A stretch of DNA of 64,000 bases from Rhizomys pruinosus (GCA_009823505.1 VZQC01010550.1:3653631-3717630); one strand, 5' to 3'; counted from the first letter of the stretch, positions 43,880 to 56,141 are shown. The notes: a model not told the origin generated them from the sequence alone. Numbers and translations are program-made.

Positions 43880-44030
43880 CATGGCTGGGCACGGTGGTGC
43901 AGGCCTATAATCCCAGCCCTCGGGAGGCAGAGGCAGGTGGATCTCTGAGTTCAAGGCCAGCCTGTTCTACCGAGTGAGTTCCAGGACAGCTGGGGCTACA
44001 GGGAGACCCTGTCTCAAAAAGAAAAAGAAA
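43880..44030 (+). repeat. B1 SINE
   Basis: Intact forward B1 at the end of the LINE-1. Confidence 0.9.
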
Positions 44031-44861
44031 AAAAAAATTAAAATAAAAAATATATTGCACCAAAAATGTACTCATTTCCATTCACTTTTGTCTTCACATT
44101 TAATATTCTCAGTTTATGTTAAAATAGTTTACGAATGTTCTCCCAATTAGAGTAGCAGTTATCTAATTGGTGTTGGGTGTCTGTCTCCCTTTTGTAATAT
44201 TCCCTGATAAACCTTTTTTTCCCCTCTCTCTTTTTTTGAAAATAAGGCCACGATGAACTCCTGACTCTCCCCTGCCTCCACCTTCCAAGGGCTGAGATTA
44301 CAGATTTGTAGCACCAGGGCCCAATCCTGTTAAAATGTATAAACAGACCCTCTGAGGATCTAGTATTTATAAACCCTCTTCAGGATGTGTGTGCATGTGC
44401 ATGCATGCGTGCATGTGTATCTTCCTGAATTCAGACCTTATTTTGAAAGGTTCAGCTATTACTGACAATCATTAAATTCTCCACCTAATATTCCAAGTAT
44501 TTCATAATGCAGTCACTGTTAGCTAATCAATCTATCTCCCATTCTTTGCAACTACATAAATCAAAACTGTCTCCTTATGCCAACATCTTCTTTCCTGGCT
44601 TACCATCTCATTTCCCTGTTGATGCTTTCAAGCACAACTATTAGCTCCTGACATTGACAAATCCTTCTGGTGAACCTAAAATATCTCACTTGCTACAGAA
44701 GTTTCCATCTAACTACAATCTGATCCTTTCTGAATTCTGAAGCATGTTAGCTCCATCTTTTATGGAATCACAAGGTGCTACTCAGTATGATACAAGGAAT
44801 CCAATGAGCCAAAGTGCACAGGAGGTACTTAATTTTCCACTATTAGTTTTTTTCCTTTTTA
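44031..44861. other. Unique sequence, no gene recognised
   Basis: Nearly identical to 54180-55010 by eye; a short GCATGTGTGCATG-type run near 44390. Confidence 0.4.
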
Positions 44862-45063
44862 ATTTTTTAAAATTTTATTTATTTTTTATGTGTAGGGATG
44901 TACAGTCTGCAGGTAGGTTTGTGCACCCATGTCGTGCAATGCCGCGGAGGTCAGAAGAGGGTCTCGGATTCCCCTGGAACTGGAGTTAAAGATGGTTCTC
45001 AGCCGCCATGTGGGTGCAAGGGATCGAACCCGGGTCCTCTGCAAGAGCCATCTCTCCAGTCCC
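44862..45063 (-). repeat. B2 SINE, chimeric at its end
   Basis: Jumps from CTCTGCAAGAG straight to CCATCTCTCCAG; the copy at 55012-55235 has the full head. This is where homology with copy 2 stops. Confidence 0.85.
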
Positions 45064-45167
45064 TAGAGTTACAGTTGTTAGCCACCATGTGGGTGCTGGG
45101 ATTTGAACCCTGGTCCTCTGCAAGGGCACCGAGTGCTCTTAACCACTAAGCCCTCTCTCTAGCCTAT
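45064..45167 (-). repeat. Partial B2 SINE
   Basis: Second, older B2 head in the same orientation, absent from copy 2. Confidence 0.75.
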
Positions 45168-45191
45168 TTAAAATTTGTTTAAATAACCAGG

Positions 45192-45350
45192 CGTGCCCAC
45201 ATGGTGGCTGAGAACCGTCTTTAACTCCAGTTCCAGGGGAATCTGATGCCCTCTTCTGACCTCTGCAGCATTGCACAACACAGGTGCACCAACCTACATG
45301 CAGGCAGTACAGTCATACACGTAAGTAAACTAAATAAATAAAATAAAAAT
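45192..45350 (+). repeat. B2 SINE, head missing
   Basis: Starts at GCCCACATGGTGGC. Confidence 0.8.
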
Positions 45351-45355
45351 AAATA

Positions 45356-45500
45356 ACCGGGCATGGTGGTACACGCCTTTAATCCTAGCACTTTGGAGGC
45401 AGAGGCAGGTGGATCTCTGTGAGTTCAAGACCAGCTTGGTCTACAAAGTGAGTTCCAGGACAGCTGGGGCTACAGGAAGACCCTGTCTCAAAAAGGCAAA
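45356..45500 (+). repeat. B1 SINE
   Basis: Forward B1; AAATAACC(A/G)GGC flanks the B2/B1 pair. Confidence 0.85.
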
Positions 45501-45794
45501 AAAATTTTGTTTAAATAAATAAAATAAACCCTATGAGAAGTGGATAGATCCGTAGAGACCAAAGGCCTATTGGTGGCCAGGACAAATAGGGAATAGGGCG
45601 TGACTGCTGACTGGGTAGAGTGTTCTTCTGGGGTTATGAAAAAAACTTAAAACTAGATAGAGCTGGTGGTGCCTGAGTACACTAAATGTCTTACTCAATT
45701 GTACACATTAAACTGGCTAATAAAATGTTACTTGAATTTATCCCCAATTTTTCAAAAGAGAGAAAACTGAAGAAAGTTCACCTTAAAATGTGGA
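45501..45794. other. Possible LINE-1 3' end
   Basis: Weak similarity to LINE-1 3' UTR (CAATTGTACACATTAAACTGG); otherwise unassigned. Confidence 0.4.
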
Positions 45795-45945
45795 AAAGGG
45801 TGTGATCTGATGGTGCACCATGTAATTCAACACGTGGGAGGTGAAGGCAGGGAGATTAGGAGGTCAAGGCTAGCCTTGACTACATAGCAAGATGGGGTCA
45901 ATCTGGGTTACATGAGACCCGGTTTCAAATAAATCAATCAGGAAA
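45795..45945 (+). repeat. B1/B4-like SINE
   Basis: Old and diverged; GGTCAAGGCTAGCC middle. Confidence 0.6.
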
Positions 45946-45948
45946 AGG

Positions 45949-45973
45949 GGGCTAGAGAAGGTTCATCCGTTAA
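45949..45973 (+). repeat. B2 stub cut at the N
   Basis: First 25 bases of a B2 head, ending at GTTAA immediately before the N. Confidence 0.75.
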
Positions 45974-45974
45974 N
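45974..45974. other. Single N: sequence join
   Basis: A B2 head stops on the left; copy 2 of the 9.2-kb duplication starts within a few bases on the right. Confidence 0.9.
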
Positions 45975-46209
45975 AGATATTAGTAAAAAGATTACACCTG
46001 ATCCAAAGAAGTTTGGCCCAGCTAACTAATACTAATCTCTTCTGAAGGTAAACTCTGAGCCTTGAATGTCTGCCTTTCTTTTTTTTTTAAAAGCTAGGAG
46101 TACTTAAGTCTATGCAAGATAGTCATAACAATAAAATTTATGGTGGGAACTTAGGTCATGCAGCATCTGACTGATTTGTGGCAAGGATGACAATTAAGAT
46201 CATCACAAA

Positions 46210-46345
46210 GGCCGGGTGTGGGCACATTACCTGTAAATCCCTGCACCTTGGAGGCAGAGGCAGATGGAACCTCTGTGGTTCAAAGGCAGCCTGGTCTACA
46301 TATGGGGGCTAAACAGGGAGACCCTATCTAAAAAGGACCTAACAC
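46210..46345 (+). repeat. B1 SINE, corrupted
   Basis: Counterpart of 36073-36205; for example GGTGTGGGCACATTACC for GGTGTGGTGACACATACC. Confidence 0.8.
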
Positions 46346-46889
46346 AGATCAATCACATAGGAGGTTGCCATTACTTGTGACTAATCCTCCAATAAAAATA
46401 TTGTAGACTAAAGCTCAGATGGGTACTGTTCGCTGGCAATCCCGTTTTCCAATATTGGGAGAAGCAATCACTAACTGCCCTACAAATTCCATAATAAGAG
46501 GACCACTGGCATTCTCGAGCCTGGAGGTCTCCCAGACCCTGGCTGGCCCAAACACCTTTTCCACTGCTGGCTGGTTTTTTACTCTATATCTTTCTAATAT
46601 AATAAAGCACACCATGAATTTAACTGCTTTCTTGAGAGCTCTGAGTGTTTTTAGAAAATTACTAAATGGTCTTGGGTGCCTCCCAAACAAGGTTAGACAC
46701 AAACCCGTTAGTATATAAAAGCCAATTAATCACCTACAGGCTTGTATATACTAGGCAAGTTTTACCCAGGACCAAAAGTTAATATGTACCTACATTCGCA
46801 CATGAATACACACATCCATGACGATGTGACTTAAGCTCTTCTTTAAGCAGATTATTTACAGCCAAGGTTCCTCAATTCAGCAACACCTT

Positions 46890-47020
46890 TCATTCCTAGT
46901 ATACTCTGAGGAGAGGCAGCGGTATCTTGTTGAGTTTTCACAGGCCACCTGGTCCTTACCAGAGGGTTCCAGGCACAGCTAGGGCATACAGGAAGACCCG
47001 TTACAAAAGACAAAGAAAAA
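46890..47020 (+). repeat. B1 SINE, corrupted
   Basis: Counterpart of 36752-36885, barely readable in places. Confidence 0.7.
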
Positions 47021-47149
47021 ACAAAATTTTTTAGTCTCTTCTGACCTCCCTCTCTGTGTATGTAGCATGTGTGTGCAGATGCACTGTGCCATGTGCACAC
47101 CATGGAGGGCCAGAGCAACTGAATTGAAATGTCTTTCTTACATTACTTT

Positions 47150-47310
47150 CACTTTTTTTTTTTGTATTTGAGGACAGAGGTCTCCCTTTTAGTCCCAGCG
47201 TGTCCTGGGGCACTCTGTAAGACCAGGTGGCCTTGAACTTCACAGAGAGTCCACCCACTCTACTTCTCCTCGAGTAAGGGGATTAAAGACGCCGCACACC
47301 ACGCCAGCCT
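47150..47310 (-). repeat. B1 SINE, corrupted
   Basis: Counterpart of 37013-37168 with inserted bases throughout. Confidence 0.75.
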
Positions 47311-47334
47311 TCCCCTTATTTTTTAAAAGATTTA

Positions 47335-47390
47335 GAGAGCAGAGGGAGAGACGGGAGACGAGGAACGAGATGAAATGAGACATGAGAAGG
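47335..47390 (+). repeat. Corrupted purine simple repeat
   Basis: Counterpart of 37190-37250 with the regular unit destroyed. Confidence 0.7.
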
Positions 47391-49427
47391 CCCACCCAGT
47401 GGAGACCATGAGGATGGCTTCAGATTCCTCGGAACAACTCTAGTTCTTTCTCAACATACAATGAACCACCCCTATTCATTTCAGGTGCCAATAAACTAAT
47501 TGTTTCTGGAACTTTTTGTGACCATCTCAACAAACACAACCATCCAAGCCAAACTTGTATTCATTTAAGGTGATTCCACAGGGTAAGAACATGAAAGTAT
47601 TTCCAACCTTGGGGTGTCTTTCTAGCTTTGTCACTAAATATGTTAAGGCTATGTGGAAACGTAATTAGGTCATCAAGGCTATATTATCAATAATTTACAA
47701 AGAATAGTTCTATCGGACTCTGTGACAAGAGGCGAGTAGAACTATTCGGTTAAAATGTCTGAGTTGAATCAATAGCCGTAAATTCTGGCTGATGTACTAA
47801 AATTTTAATACTAAGTTTCAACATAGGCTAGGGAAAAGGGTTAGAAGGACTACACTTAATACTTTACAAAGCATAACTAATTCTCTGTCTTTGCAATACA
47901 ATTTTATAGATTCTAACTCTGTGACAATCCCACACTTGGGCAAGTCTATCAGTGCAGTACATTCAATAGCTCAAAAACCATCCTTAATACCTTTAAGTAA
48001 TTTTAATTAAGTATGTCTATCTTACACATAATGCTTTTGTACATTAATAGCACTACAGTGTTAGTATAGTATTTAAATAAACATGGATTGAAAAGAAACC
48101 AACAAACTTGGTGGCCTCACCTTCTGCAGCTAGGAATTAAGACTTGAAGCCTGTGTTTTACTGCAGAGAGAGTTCTGAGTGTCTAGTGGACTACTCAGCC
48201 TACAGGCTTGCCTCACTGGCACAGGTGGTTTACTGACAGGAGAAACTAAGGCTGTGAGCCCAGGAATGGCTCAACTTCCACAGCCTCCTCCCATCAGCAA
48301 GGTGGTTTATTGCTGGGCACTGAGACCTATAGGCAGTGTGATGGGATCCATCCAGTCTCCCCTTTCCAGAGAAGAACTCAGTATTGTTTTCCTTGTTCTC
48401 ACATGCACTTGGGTTTGGATGTTTATCACCTATAGGTGCATAAACTAGGGGGCCACTGACATGAGTGGAAACCTCATCTCACCCTACAGTTCTCAAAGCT
48501 CAATGGAGCCAGCACCAACTCCAGGTATACACAGAAGAGAATCATCTCAAGTGAATGCAGCCTTGGCCACCACCAACATGCCTTGGGATGAGTATGGAGG
48601 ACCAGCACCAGCACCAAGCAGTATGCGCTACAGATTACTCACTGTCCTTCCTCCAGATCTGACAGATTCCAAAAGTAGAGGATCTGGAAACAAACTTTCT
48701 CAATTCCTTTCTTTCCCTTTTTTGTTTTGATTTTTCCATCTAGTCCCACCTGGCCTAGAACTCTTAGGAATGAAAATCTAATAAAATCAAACAAAATACT
48801 TACTGGAAGATTGGTGTGTCGGCAAACACCTTTAACCCCACCACTCAGGAGACAGAGGTAGGCTAGCCTAGCGATACACAGGGATACAGTGCTATATAGG
48901 GAGGACTCACCTCAAAGACAACGACAATAAATCCAAGTCTGGAACAGATTCACCAGTAGACTGGGCAGGCAGAAGAAGAAAGAAATGCCAGGGATTGAAG
49001 ACACATTTAACTTAATATACTCAGACAGCAATAAAAAGGGAAAAAATGTACCACAACTTTAAGCTCTTCTGAGATATGATTAAGAGTCCAAAGTACAAAT
49101 CTTTGGTATAGAAGAAAAAGCCAAAACACAGACTAAAAATTACAGAAGAAAACCTATTCAATGAAGTCATAAATATTAACTAGGCATGATGGTGCATGTC
49201 TATATTCCCAGTGCTTGGGAGGCTGAGGACAAAAGGATCCCACAGTGAGTCCAAGCCAGCCACGTATTACCCCAAAAAGGGAGAAGAGATTGGGCAAGGA
49301 GATTATAGCAGGAAAAATCTCTTAAAGTTAGGGAAAGACATGACATCCAATACAGGAAGCATTTAGAGCCCCCGATAGATACGACCAGAAATAAACCTCT
49401 CCAGATCATGATTTAACTACAATGTCA

Positions 49428-49665
49428 AAGGGCTGGAGAGATAGCCTAGCAGTTTAAGAGCAAAACTGCTCTTGCCAGAGGACCCGGGTTTGTCCCCAGC
49501 ACCCACATGGCGGTTAAGAACCGTCTGTAACTCCAATTCCAGGAGGACTCCAGTTCCAAGGGAATCCGAGATCACTTCTGACCTCCGAGGCATTGCACGA
49601 CCGGGTGCACAACACCTGCATGCAGACAGTACATTGATACACATACAAAAATAAAATTTAAAAAA
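49428..49665 (+). repeat. B2 SINE, corrupted
   Basis: Counterpart of 39241-39480. Confidence 0.85.
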
Positions 49666-49752
49666 AATCAAAAGTACAGAAAAAGCACTTAAGCTCTAAG
49701 ACACAAGTTCCGAGTTGCTTTCTAAGATAAATTTACCAAAAATAACCAAATC

Positions 49753-49990
49753 TCTGGGTGGAGAGATGCCTAGCGGTTAAGAGCGCCGACCGCTCTTACA
49801 GAGGACCCGGGTTCGATCCCCAGCACCAACATGCGGGCCGAGAGCCGTCTGAGATCCATTCCAGGAGACTCCAGTTCCAGGGGAATCCGAGACCTCTTCT
49901 GACCTCGGCACTGCACATTCACGCACGGGTGCACAAACCTGCATGCAGACAGTACATTGATACACATATCGAAATAATAAAATATAAAAA
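49753..49990 (+). repeat. B2 SINE, corrupted
   Basis: Counterpart of 39572-39820; ATGCGGGCCGAG for ATGGCGGCCGAG and many more. Confidence 0.85.
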
Positions 49991-50082
49991 AAAAAATTAA
50001 CAAAACTAACAAATCTCTCAGCAGAAACCCTAACAGCTAGGAGGGCATGGGCTAATATATACTGAAGAAAGTAACTGCCAGC

Positions 50083-50220
50083 GGGCATGGGCGCCACGCT
50101 TTAATCCTAGCACTGGGAGGCAGAGGCAGTGGATCCCTCTGTAGTTCAAGGCCAGCCTGGTCTACCAAAGTGAGTTCCCGGCAGCCAGAGATACGGGAGA
50201 CCCTGTCTCGAAAAGACAAA
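50083..50220 (+). repeat. B1 SINE, corrupted
   Basis: Counterpart of 39901-40045. Confidence 0.8.
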
Positions 50221-50574
50221 AGTAACTGCCAACCAACCAATTTCTATATCCACTCAGCCTCTAAAAACTGAAGAATAAAGGATTTCCATGATAAACATTG
50301 AACTCAAGTAATTCATGACCTAAAACTCAGTAAAAATACACAGAGGAATACCAGACAAAAGAATACAGATCAATGAGTTCAAGAAATAAAAGTCTCACTA
50401 GAAGACTAAACAAACGAGAATTATGAAAGGCTCAAACTCAGTACACCAGCAAACCTTAGGTAAGTAACAGAAAAATTGTTATACATCTTTAATAACCCTA
50501 AAAGTAAAGGGTTTTACCTGTCCAATTAAAACATACAAATTGGCTGTTTTTTATTTTTAAAAAATAAGAGTTGC

Positions 50575-50805
50575 TGGGGCTTAGAGAGATGGCCTAGTGG
50601 TTAAGAGCGCCAACTGCTCTTGAGAGGACCCTGGGTTTCAATCCCAGCACCCACATGGCGGCTAAGAACCGTCTGTAACTCCATTTCCAGGAGAACCCCG
50701 TTCCAGGGGACATCTGAGACCCTCTTCTGACCTCTACGGCTTGCACGACACGGGTGCACAAACCTGCAGCAGCCAGTACATTCATACACATAAATAATAT
50801 TTTAA
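50575..50805 (+). repeat. B2 SINE, corrupted
   Basis: Counterpart of 40397-40630. Confidence 0.85.
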
Positions 50806-50837
50806 AAAATAAATAAATAAAAATAAGACTGCTGGGT

Positions 50838-51003
50838 TTATTGTGCATGTGCCTTTAATCCCAGCACCTAGGAAGCAGAGCAGGTGGATCTCTGAGTTCA
50901 AGGCCCCGCCTGGTTCTACATAGTGAGTTCCAGGACAGCTGGGGCTATAAGAAGAAGTCTGTCCCAAAAGACAGAACACAGACACACACACACACACACA
51001 CAA
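50838..51003 (+). repeat. B1 SINE with CA tail, corrupted
   Basis: Counterpart of 40655-40825. Confidence 0.8.
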
Positions 51004-51395
51004 AAAACACCTAAACTAAACACCAAGAGCCAATGTTTGCTGTGTGCAAACAACAAAAAAAATCACATGGCAAACTTTAGACAATATATAAAATCTGAGA
51101 CCAAGCAGGAATAGTCATGTTTGCATATTAGAAAGCAGACTTCAATCTGAAATTAGAAGCAATTAATATAGAGAGCAATCTGTCAAAGTTGATTTAATAT
51201 TATAATGCACCAAACACCGGCACACTCCATTTCATCAACTGCAACCTATTGGACATAAAGGTCCGTATCTAGTAGTGAATAACCTTCATACTCCACACCC
51301 ATGAATGATAGATTATACAACCCCCCCCCCAAATTTCAGTTAAATTGCACCAAAGATCAAACAGATTTAACAGATTCTACAGAATATACCATCCA

Positions 51396-51490
51396 GGGCT
51401 GGAGAGATAGCTCAGCAGCACTGACTGTCTTGCAGAGGACCTGGGTTCGATTCCAGCACCCACATGGTGGCTAAGAACCATCTTTAAAGA
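51396..51490 (+). repeat. Partial B2 SINE
   Basis: Counterpart of 41220-41320. Confidence 0.8.
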
Positions 51491-51551
51491 AAAAAAAGAG
51501 AAAAAAATAAAATTAATAGGGGGGGAAAAAAAAAAAGAACCACTTTTAAAC

Positions 51552-51810
51552 GGCGCGCGGTGGTGGCGCTCAACTTTAATCCTTGCGTAGCAGGGGCAGG
51601 GGCAGGGGCCAGAAGAGGCCGAAGAGGCAGAAGAGGCGGAAGAGGCAGAAGAAGAGGCGGCAGAAGGGCAGAAGAGGCGGCAGAGGCAGAAGAGGCAGCA
51701 GAGGCAGAGGCAGAAGAGGCAGGCGGATTTCTCTGAGTTCAAGGACAGCCTGGTCTACAGAGGTGAGCTCCTGGCCAGCTGGTGGCTTTAGGGAACCCTA
51801 TCTTTAAAAA
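51552..51810 (+). repeat. B1 with internal minisatellite (copy 2)
   Basis: Counterpart of 41373-41615. The GGCAGAAGAGGC array (51590-51725) differs in unit order and length. Confidence 0.85.
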
Positions 51811-51970
51811 ACAAATATACCATCCAACAGTTGTAGAATACATGCTGTTCTCAGTGACTCATGAAACTTTCCCCCAAACTGCTTACATTATTGCCATAAA
51901 ACAAATACAAAAATATTGAAATAATTCTGATCTTTCCAGATAATAATGGATTAAAACTAGAAATCAATAC

Positions 51971-52414
51971 TGTTAGGTTTCCCAATGCTGAGGAGGCAGA
52001 GTCCATCCAAATTAACAGGGGGCAGACTTATTTAAGGAAGGAAAATATATCCTTGGGGGAAAACACAATGGGCCTACAGGAGTGAAAGGAATAGAGAAGG
52101 AAGTGAAAAGATGTGCAAAGTGAAAGTGGGAAGGGGGGAAGGAAAAATGTGGGAGTAAAGGACAGAGAGACAGAGAGAGCTCCAGGGGAGCCTTGGGGCT
52201 TCTTCTGAGGGGAAGAGAGAGAATGGTGAAGTTAAAGCCTGGCTACTTTGGCCAGGTGAAAGTCCTGAAAGGAGACTGGGTTCGTGATCTCCTTAGAATC
52301 AGGTGTTGGCTCTTGATGCCTTGTGTGGGCCTTCTCGACCTTTGAGAACTTGGGGTCCTATCTTCCGTAGTCCACACCATCTTAAATTCCTCCTTAGGGG
52401 CCTCCAACCTAACA
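51971..52414 (-). mobile_element. Solo LTR (copy 2)
   Basis: Counterpart of 41786-42237, 8 bp shorter through small indels. The same AATAC target duplication (51966-51970, 52415-52419) shows it is one insertion copied, not two insertions. Confidence 0.75.
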
Positions 52415-52486
52415 AATACCAAGCAAAACTACAGAAAATATGCAAACACATAAAGAATGAGTGGAACAAGTTTTTTAAAAACTGGG

Positions 52487-52710
52487 GGGGGCTGGAGAGA
52501 TGGCCTAGCGGTTTAGAGCGCCGACCGCCTTACAAAGGACCCGGTTCGATCCCAGCACCCACATGGCGGCAGAGAAACCGTCTGAGACTCCAATTCCAGG
52601 GAACTCCAGTTCCAGGGGAATCCGAGACCCTCTTCTGACCTCCGCGGCATTGCACACACGGGTGCACAGACCTGCTGCAGACAGTACATTCATACACATA
52701 CAGAAACAAA
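52487..52710 (+). repeat. B2 SINE, corrupted
   Basis: Counterpart of 42327-42545. Confidence 0.85.
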
Positions 52711-53280
52711 AATAAAAAAAAAAAAAAAAAACTGGGGGAAAATTTTTAATTCTTACAAATCAATAAAAGTGGAAAACAACTTACTTGACCTGTGGGATCT
52801 AGCAAAAGCAGTAGTTTTAAGAAGGAAATTCATAGCCAAGAATCTGCAGAACTCAAATGAATACCTCACAATTCATCGCATGGTCTTAAGGAAAACAAGA
52901 AAAAAGCCAAACCCAAAATTCAAAGAAATTTTAGAACAGAATAAAATAGACATAAAAGCAACAATAAAAGGAGCCACAAAGCAAAAGCATGACTCTTTGA
53001 AAAGTGAAGCAACATTGAGAAATCCTTATTTAAGCTAGCAAAAGACAATGCATCCAAATTAGTAATAGTAAAAACAAAACAAAAAAAAATGGATATCGAA
53101 GAATGCCAATGAAACCAGAGATTGTTGGGAATATTTTGAAAGATGTTTCCAATAATCTGAAAAATCCTATAATAAACTTCCCAGAAACATATAATTTACC
53201 AAATTGAACCAAGGAGGTTATAAACAACTTAAAAGATTGACAGCATCATTAATATTACAGCATTAATTAAAAAAAACTCG

Positions 53281-53460
53281 CCTATGTGGTGGCGTACGCC
53301 TTACTCCCGGCCCTCAAGAGGCAGAGGCAAGTGGATCTCTGTGAGTTCAGGCCAGCTGGTCTACCAAGCAAGTTCCAGGACAGCTGGGCTACAGGGAGAC
53401 TCTGTCTCAAACACAAACATATACAACACCACACACACACGTGCACGCCCGTGCGCACAC
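53281..53460 (+). repeat. B1 SINE and (CA)n, corrupted
   Basis: Counterpart of 43127-43310. Confidence 0.8.
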
Positions 53461-54029
53461 ACCATCTCAAACTTCAAGGAAAATCCTAATACCAGATGGA
53501 CTCACAAAAATGCTGGCCAGGATAGAGAAGGGGCAACTTCTGTAAACCACTGGGATGAATGTAAATTAATCGAGCTACCATGCAAATCAATATGGAGGCT
53601 ATTTAAAAATAGAATTACCATCTGATCCAGCTATACCTCTTCCATATAAACTAAAAAGAATCAGAGTCATTGTAAAGAAAGATGCATGTTCATGTTTATC
53701 ACAGTACTACCTACCATAGCTAAGTTAAGAAATTGGCCGAGGTGCCCATCAACAGAGAAATGAGAAAACATGGTGGTACATCCACCCAATACAATACTAC
53801 TTAACTATAAAGAATGAAATCATTTTCAAAACAAGTATGGGAAAATAGAACTGGAGAGTATTTTGTTAAGGAAAATAAAATTCAGAAAGGCAAACATCTG
53901 ATTTTTTTCTTACATGTGGCATCTAGAAGGGGAAAAATATTAGAGAAAGATATACAGTATATAAAAAAAAGGGGATCAGCGGGCAATGGAGGATATATGA
54001 TGAAATCCCTTCTATACAATTAAGAATGT

Positions 54030-54180
54030 CATGGCTGGGCACGGTGGTGCAGGCCTATAATCCCAGCCTCGGGAGGCAGAGGCAGGTGGATCTCTGAGTT
54101 CAAGGCCAGCCGTTTACCGAGTGAGTTCCAGGACAGCTGGGGTACAGGAGGACCTGTCTCAAAAAGAAAAAGAAAAAAAA
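54030..54180 (+). repeat. B1 SINE
   Basis: Counterpart of 43880-44030. Confidence 0.85.
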
Positions 54181-55011
54181 AAAATTAAAATAAAAAATAT
54201 ATTGCACCAAAAATGTACTCATTTCCATTCACTTTTGTCTTCACATTTAATATTCTCAGTTTATGTTAAAATAGTTTACGAATGTTCTCCCAATTAGAGT
54301 AGCAGTTATCTAATTGGTGTTGGGTGTCTGTCTCCCTTTTGTAATATTCCCTGATAAACCTTTTTTTCCCCTCTCTCTTTTTTGAAAATAAGGCCACGAT
54401 GAACTCCTGACTCTCCCCTGCCTCCACCTTCCAAGGCTGTGAGATTACAGATTTGTAGCACCAGGGCCCAATCCTGTTAAAATGTATAAACAGACCCTCT
54501 GAGGATCTAGTATTTATAAACCCTCTTCAGGATGTGTGTGCATGTGCATGCATGCGTGCATGTGTATCTTCCTGAATTCAGACCTTATTTTGAAAGGTTC
54601 AGCTATTACTGACAATCATTAAATTCTCCACCTAATATTCCAAGTATTTCATAATGCAGTCACTGTTAGCTAATCAATCTATCTCCCATTCTTTGCAACT
54701 ACATAAATCAAAACTGTCTCCTTATGCCAACATCTTCTTTCCTGGCTTACCATCTCATTTCCCTGTTGATGCTTTCAAGCACAACTATTAGCTCCTGACA
54801 TTGACAAATCCTTCTGGTGAACCTAAAATATCTCACTTGCTACAGAAGTTTCCATCTAACTACAATCTGATCCTTTCTGATTCTGAAGCATGTTAGCTCC
54901 ATCTTTTATGGAATCACAAGGTGCTACTCAGTATGATACAAGGAATCCAATGAGCCAAAGTGCACAGGAGGTACTTAATTTTCCACTATTGTTTTTTTCC
55001 TTTTAATTTTT

Positions 55012-55235
55012 TAAAATTTTATTTATTTTTTTGTGTAGGGATGTACAGTCTGCGTAGGTTTGTGCACCCATGTCGTGCAAGCCGCGGAGGTCAGAAGGAG
55101 GGTCTCGGATTCCCCTGGCACCCTGGAACTGGAGTTAAAGATGGTTCTCAGCCGCCATGTGGGTGCTGGGGATCGAACCTGGGTCCTCTGCAAGAGCAGT
55201 CGGCACTCTTAACCGCTAGGCCATCTCTCCAGCCC
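55012..55235 (-). repeat. B2 SINE
   Basis: Complete to CCATCTCTCCAGCCCC, unlike its partner at 44862-45063. It continues into unique flank, so this end is the natural one. Confidence 0.85.
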
Positions 55236-55499
55236 CATAATTTCTTTTTCAAATAGCATGTTGTATGCTTTCCCTCAAGTTTTACAAATTTTGAATTTGT
55301 AGTAACTTATCTACCGTGTATTTGTTTTTTCTCCTCTCATTAAGAGATGAGATTATGCCTATCTCCTCCTTCTGCCTTGTTTCCTCCCAACACAAAGCAC
55401 AGGGAACTCTGCTATAGAGTGCTTGGATATGTGCACTCTGTTCAGCATTTCATGTGTTCTCTAACTATAATTAAGGTTTCTCAAAGGTTATCTCTTCCT
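55236..55499. other. Unique flank, no gene recognised
   Basis: First sequence to the right of the direct duplication. Confidence 0.4.
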
Positions 55500-55657
55500 T
55501 TTTTTTTTTGGTGTTTTTGAGACAAGGTCTTCCTATAGCCCCAGCTGGCCTGGAACTCACTCTGTAGACCAGGCTGGCCTTGAACTCACAAAGATCCGCT
55601 TGCCTCTGCCTCCTGAGTGCTGGGATTAAAGGCATGCTGCGCCACCACACCTGGCCT
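55500..55657 (-). repeat. B1 SINE
   Basis: Intact reverse B1. Confidence 0.9.
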
Positions 55658-55747
55658 TTTTTCTTTTTACTACTAAAAGGTCAGATGATGCTCTACTCTT
55701 AGTAGGGCCTTGGTCAAATGAGAATGGCTCACTACCCAAAATAGGAA

Positions 55748-55980
55748 TTAAAAAAATTTTTAATCTTTATTTATTTTGTATGTTTATGAATGTACTATCT
55801 GCATGTAGGTTTGTACACCCATGTCAAGCAACGCTGCGGAGGTCAAAAGAGGGTGTCGGATTCCCCTGGAACTGGAGTTAAAGATGGTTCTCAGCCACCA
55901 TGTGGGTGCTAGGGATCAAACCTGGGTCCTCTGCAAGAGCAGTCAGTGCTTTTAACGGCTAGGCCATCTCTCCAGCCCCA
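55748..55980 (-). repeat. B2 SINE
   Basis: Reverse B2 without the 17-bp duplication; AAGAATTTTTAAT follows. Confidence 0.9.
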
Positions 55981-56141
55981 AGAATTTTTAATATATTTGT
56001 TTTCTCATATAAATTTTATTCTTTAAGAATTTAAAACACATGTACAATGTATTTTTATCATCTCCAACTCCTTCAGGTACTCCCAACACATCCACCTCCC
56101 AATTTCACATCCTCTTCTTATTTACTTACTCATATTTTATT

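Larger units (their letters stand above)
38745..43880 (+). mobile_element. Ancient LINE-1, riddled with later insertions
   Basis: LINE-1 text appears in order: ORF1-like (38745-38980, 39090-39240), ORF1/ORF2 junction and early ORF2 (39840-40390, 40830-41215, 41620-41785), mid ORF2 (42550-43120) and ORF2 3' end (43310-43880). Between these lie two B1, five B2, a minisatellite B1 and an LTR. Stops occur throughout. Assignment is from recognised LINE-1 wording such as AAAACTAGAAATCAATAC. Confidence 0.75.
35846..45060 (+). repeat. Direct duplication, copy 1 (9.2 kb)
   Basis: Repeated in the same order and orientation at 45977-55230. All internal SINEs, an LTR, a minisatellite and a LINE-1 recur. 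This copy has the cleaner SINEs. Its right end breaks inside a B2 that is complete in copy 2. Confidence 0.95.
48930..54030 (+). mobile_element. Ancient LINE-1 (copy 2)
   Basis: Second copy of the LINE-1 at 38745-43880, with the same nested insertions in the same order. Confidence 0.75.
45977..55230 (+). repeat. Direct duplication, copy 2 (9.2 kb)
   Basis: Matches 35846-45060. Some stretches look identical (46401-46810 versus 36263-36673; much of 48090-48700 versus 37880-38495). Others, chiefly SINEs, the LTR and simple repeats, carry an indel every 10-20 bases. About 50 bp near 47730-47800 is extra and unlike copy 1. The pattern points to an incompletely polished long-read fill. Confidence 0.95.
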
